The notes beneath the pieces are model-generated. The model was not told the origin of the DNA. It saw only the letters and a program-made list of their open reading frames with translations, and did not search any database. 64,000 nucleotides of DNA from Candidatus Obscuribacterales bacterium (GTDB lineage: Bacteria; Cyanobacteriota; Vampirovibrionia; Obscuribacterales; Obscuribacteraceae), in NCBI GenBank assembly GCA_020050835.1, contig JAGVKB010000049.1, forward strand, positions 62,001 through 126,000, read 5' to 3'. Below, one piece after another: positions 63,741 through 64,000 of this stretch (within the stretch, counting starts at the first letter, position 1; every line of letters begins with the position of its first letter). The position numbers were made by a program, and so were the translations under genes.

Positions 63741-64000
63741 GTGAATCTCAGCGGCGTCATTCAATTGCATGCATCCGGACATTTGGATGCAGCCGAGCAA
63801 GGATATCGCAGTCTGATCGCCCAGCGACTCAACAGTGATGTTGAGCTGAGGAATCTCGGGCTTATCTGTATGAACGACGGGCGCCTGTCCGAAAGTATCG
63901 AGCTGTTGCAGGTTGCAGCTCAGGTAAATCCCTCTAACGTCGAGATCTTGCATGACCTCGGATTGGCATACTGGCTAGGAAAAGATGCTGAGCGAGCATT
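63741..64000 (+). CDS. TPR protein, paralogue of the preceding gene (3' truncated)
   Basis: GTG 63741 follows GGGGAGATAGG, only four bases after the previous stop, so translation is probably coupled. The first 86 residues are visible and run off the window. They match the start of the upstream protein (NLSGVIQLHASGHLDAAEQG against NLDAVIQLHRTGDLVGAESG) and then enter TPR helices. It is likely a second GT41-type or TPR-only protein of the same tandem family; which cannot be decided. Confidence 0.85.
   Translation, partial: MNLSGVIQLHASGHLDAAEQGYRSLIAQRLNSDVELRNLGLICMNDGRLSESIELLQVAAQVNPSNVEILHDLGLAYWLGKDAERA

Noticed and set aside
1-64000. CRISPR array, phage or insertion sequence
   Set aside because: No regular spaced repeats, integrase, transposase, capsid or terminal inverted repeats with target duplication were seen anywhere in the window.

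Overview
The window reads as ordinary bacterial chromosome: dense genes on both strands, Shine-Dalgarno starts, frequent GTG and TTG starts, and no phage, transposon, CRISPR, tRNA or rRNA that I could find. The gene style suggests an uncultured Melainabacteria / Obscuribacterales-type (non-photosynthetic cyanobacterial sister) genome: a Ser/Thr kinase fused to TPRs, several GT87-like membrane glycosyltransferases, TPR and alpha-solenoid giants, a GT41/SPINDLY-like enzyme and a Tad pilus locus. That placement is inference from gene content; no marker gene was compared.

Layout. 1-2410: 3' part of a receptor-type Ser/Thr kinase with TPRs. 2560-5726: a small YLDPGTG-motif protein, a kinase-like/methyltransferase fusion and a membrane sulfatase-like transferase, probably one surface-glycan operon. 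5797-9852: nucleotide-sugar dehydrogenase, a GT87-like enzyme and an unknown gene, with a 16-bp hairpin between the last two. 9853-10961: about 1.1 kb with little coding evidence. 10962-17378: zinc ribbon, lytic transglycosylase, cysteine desulfurase-like enzyme, glutamate dehydrogenase, GT87. 17399-28565: MFS/spermidine-synthase-like TPR protein, guaA with a clear sigma70-type promoter, two related multipass proteins, a GT87 and an HTTM-like protein. 28923-36011: Tad/Flp pilus locus (flp, cpaB, cpaE, cpaF, tadB, tadC, a DUF192 gene, and an opposing prepilin peptidase) with no secretin gene in the window. 36029-46000: RidA, two paralogous secreted proteins, tsaD, zinc-ribbon, FHA and degenerate J-domain proteins, a phosphohexomutase and an FtsB-like protein. 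46039-55772: CPBP protease, then two tandem histidine kinases, an OmpR-type regulator and a 1274-residue alpha-solenoid protein. 56106-64000: methyltransferases, glycosyltransferases and two tandem TPR proteins, the first with a GT41 (O-GlcNAc-transferase-like) catalytic half.

The most interesting object is 47361-55772. The two tandem kinases align residue for residue and carry complementary lesions. The first has Tyr386 where the phospho-accepting His should be but keeps an intact ATP-binding domain. The second keeps His386 but has lost key glycines of both ATP-binding G boxes. Their genes overlap by 7 bases and are followed by a response regulator. The simplest reading is an obligate heterodimer in which kinase 1 phosphorylates kinase 2 in trans. 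Downstream lie an 11-bp-period direct repeat, resembling an OmpR/PhoB-type box, and a giant soluble repeat protein that may be the output.

The envelope and glycan theme recurs across the window: UDP-sugar dehydrogenase, four GT87/HTTM-type membrane proteins, two GT-C-like proteins, sulfatase-like transferase, GT2, GT4-like and GT41 enzymes, and several methyltransferases.
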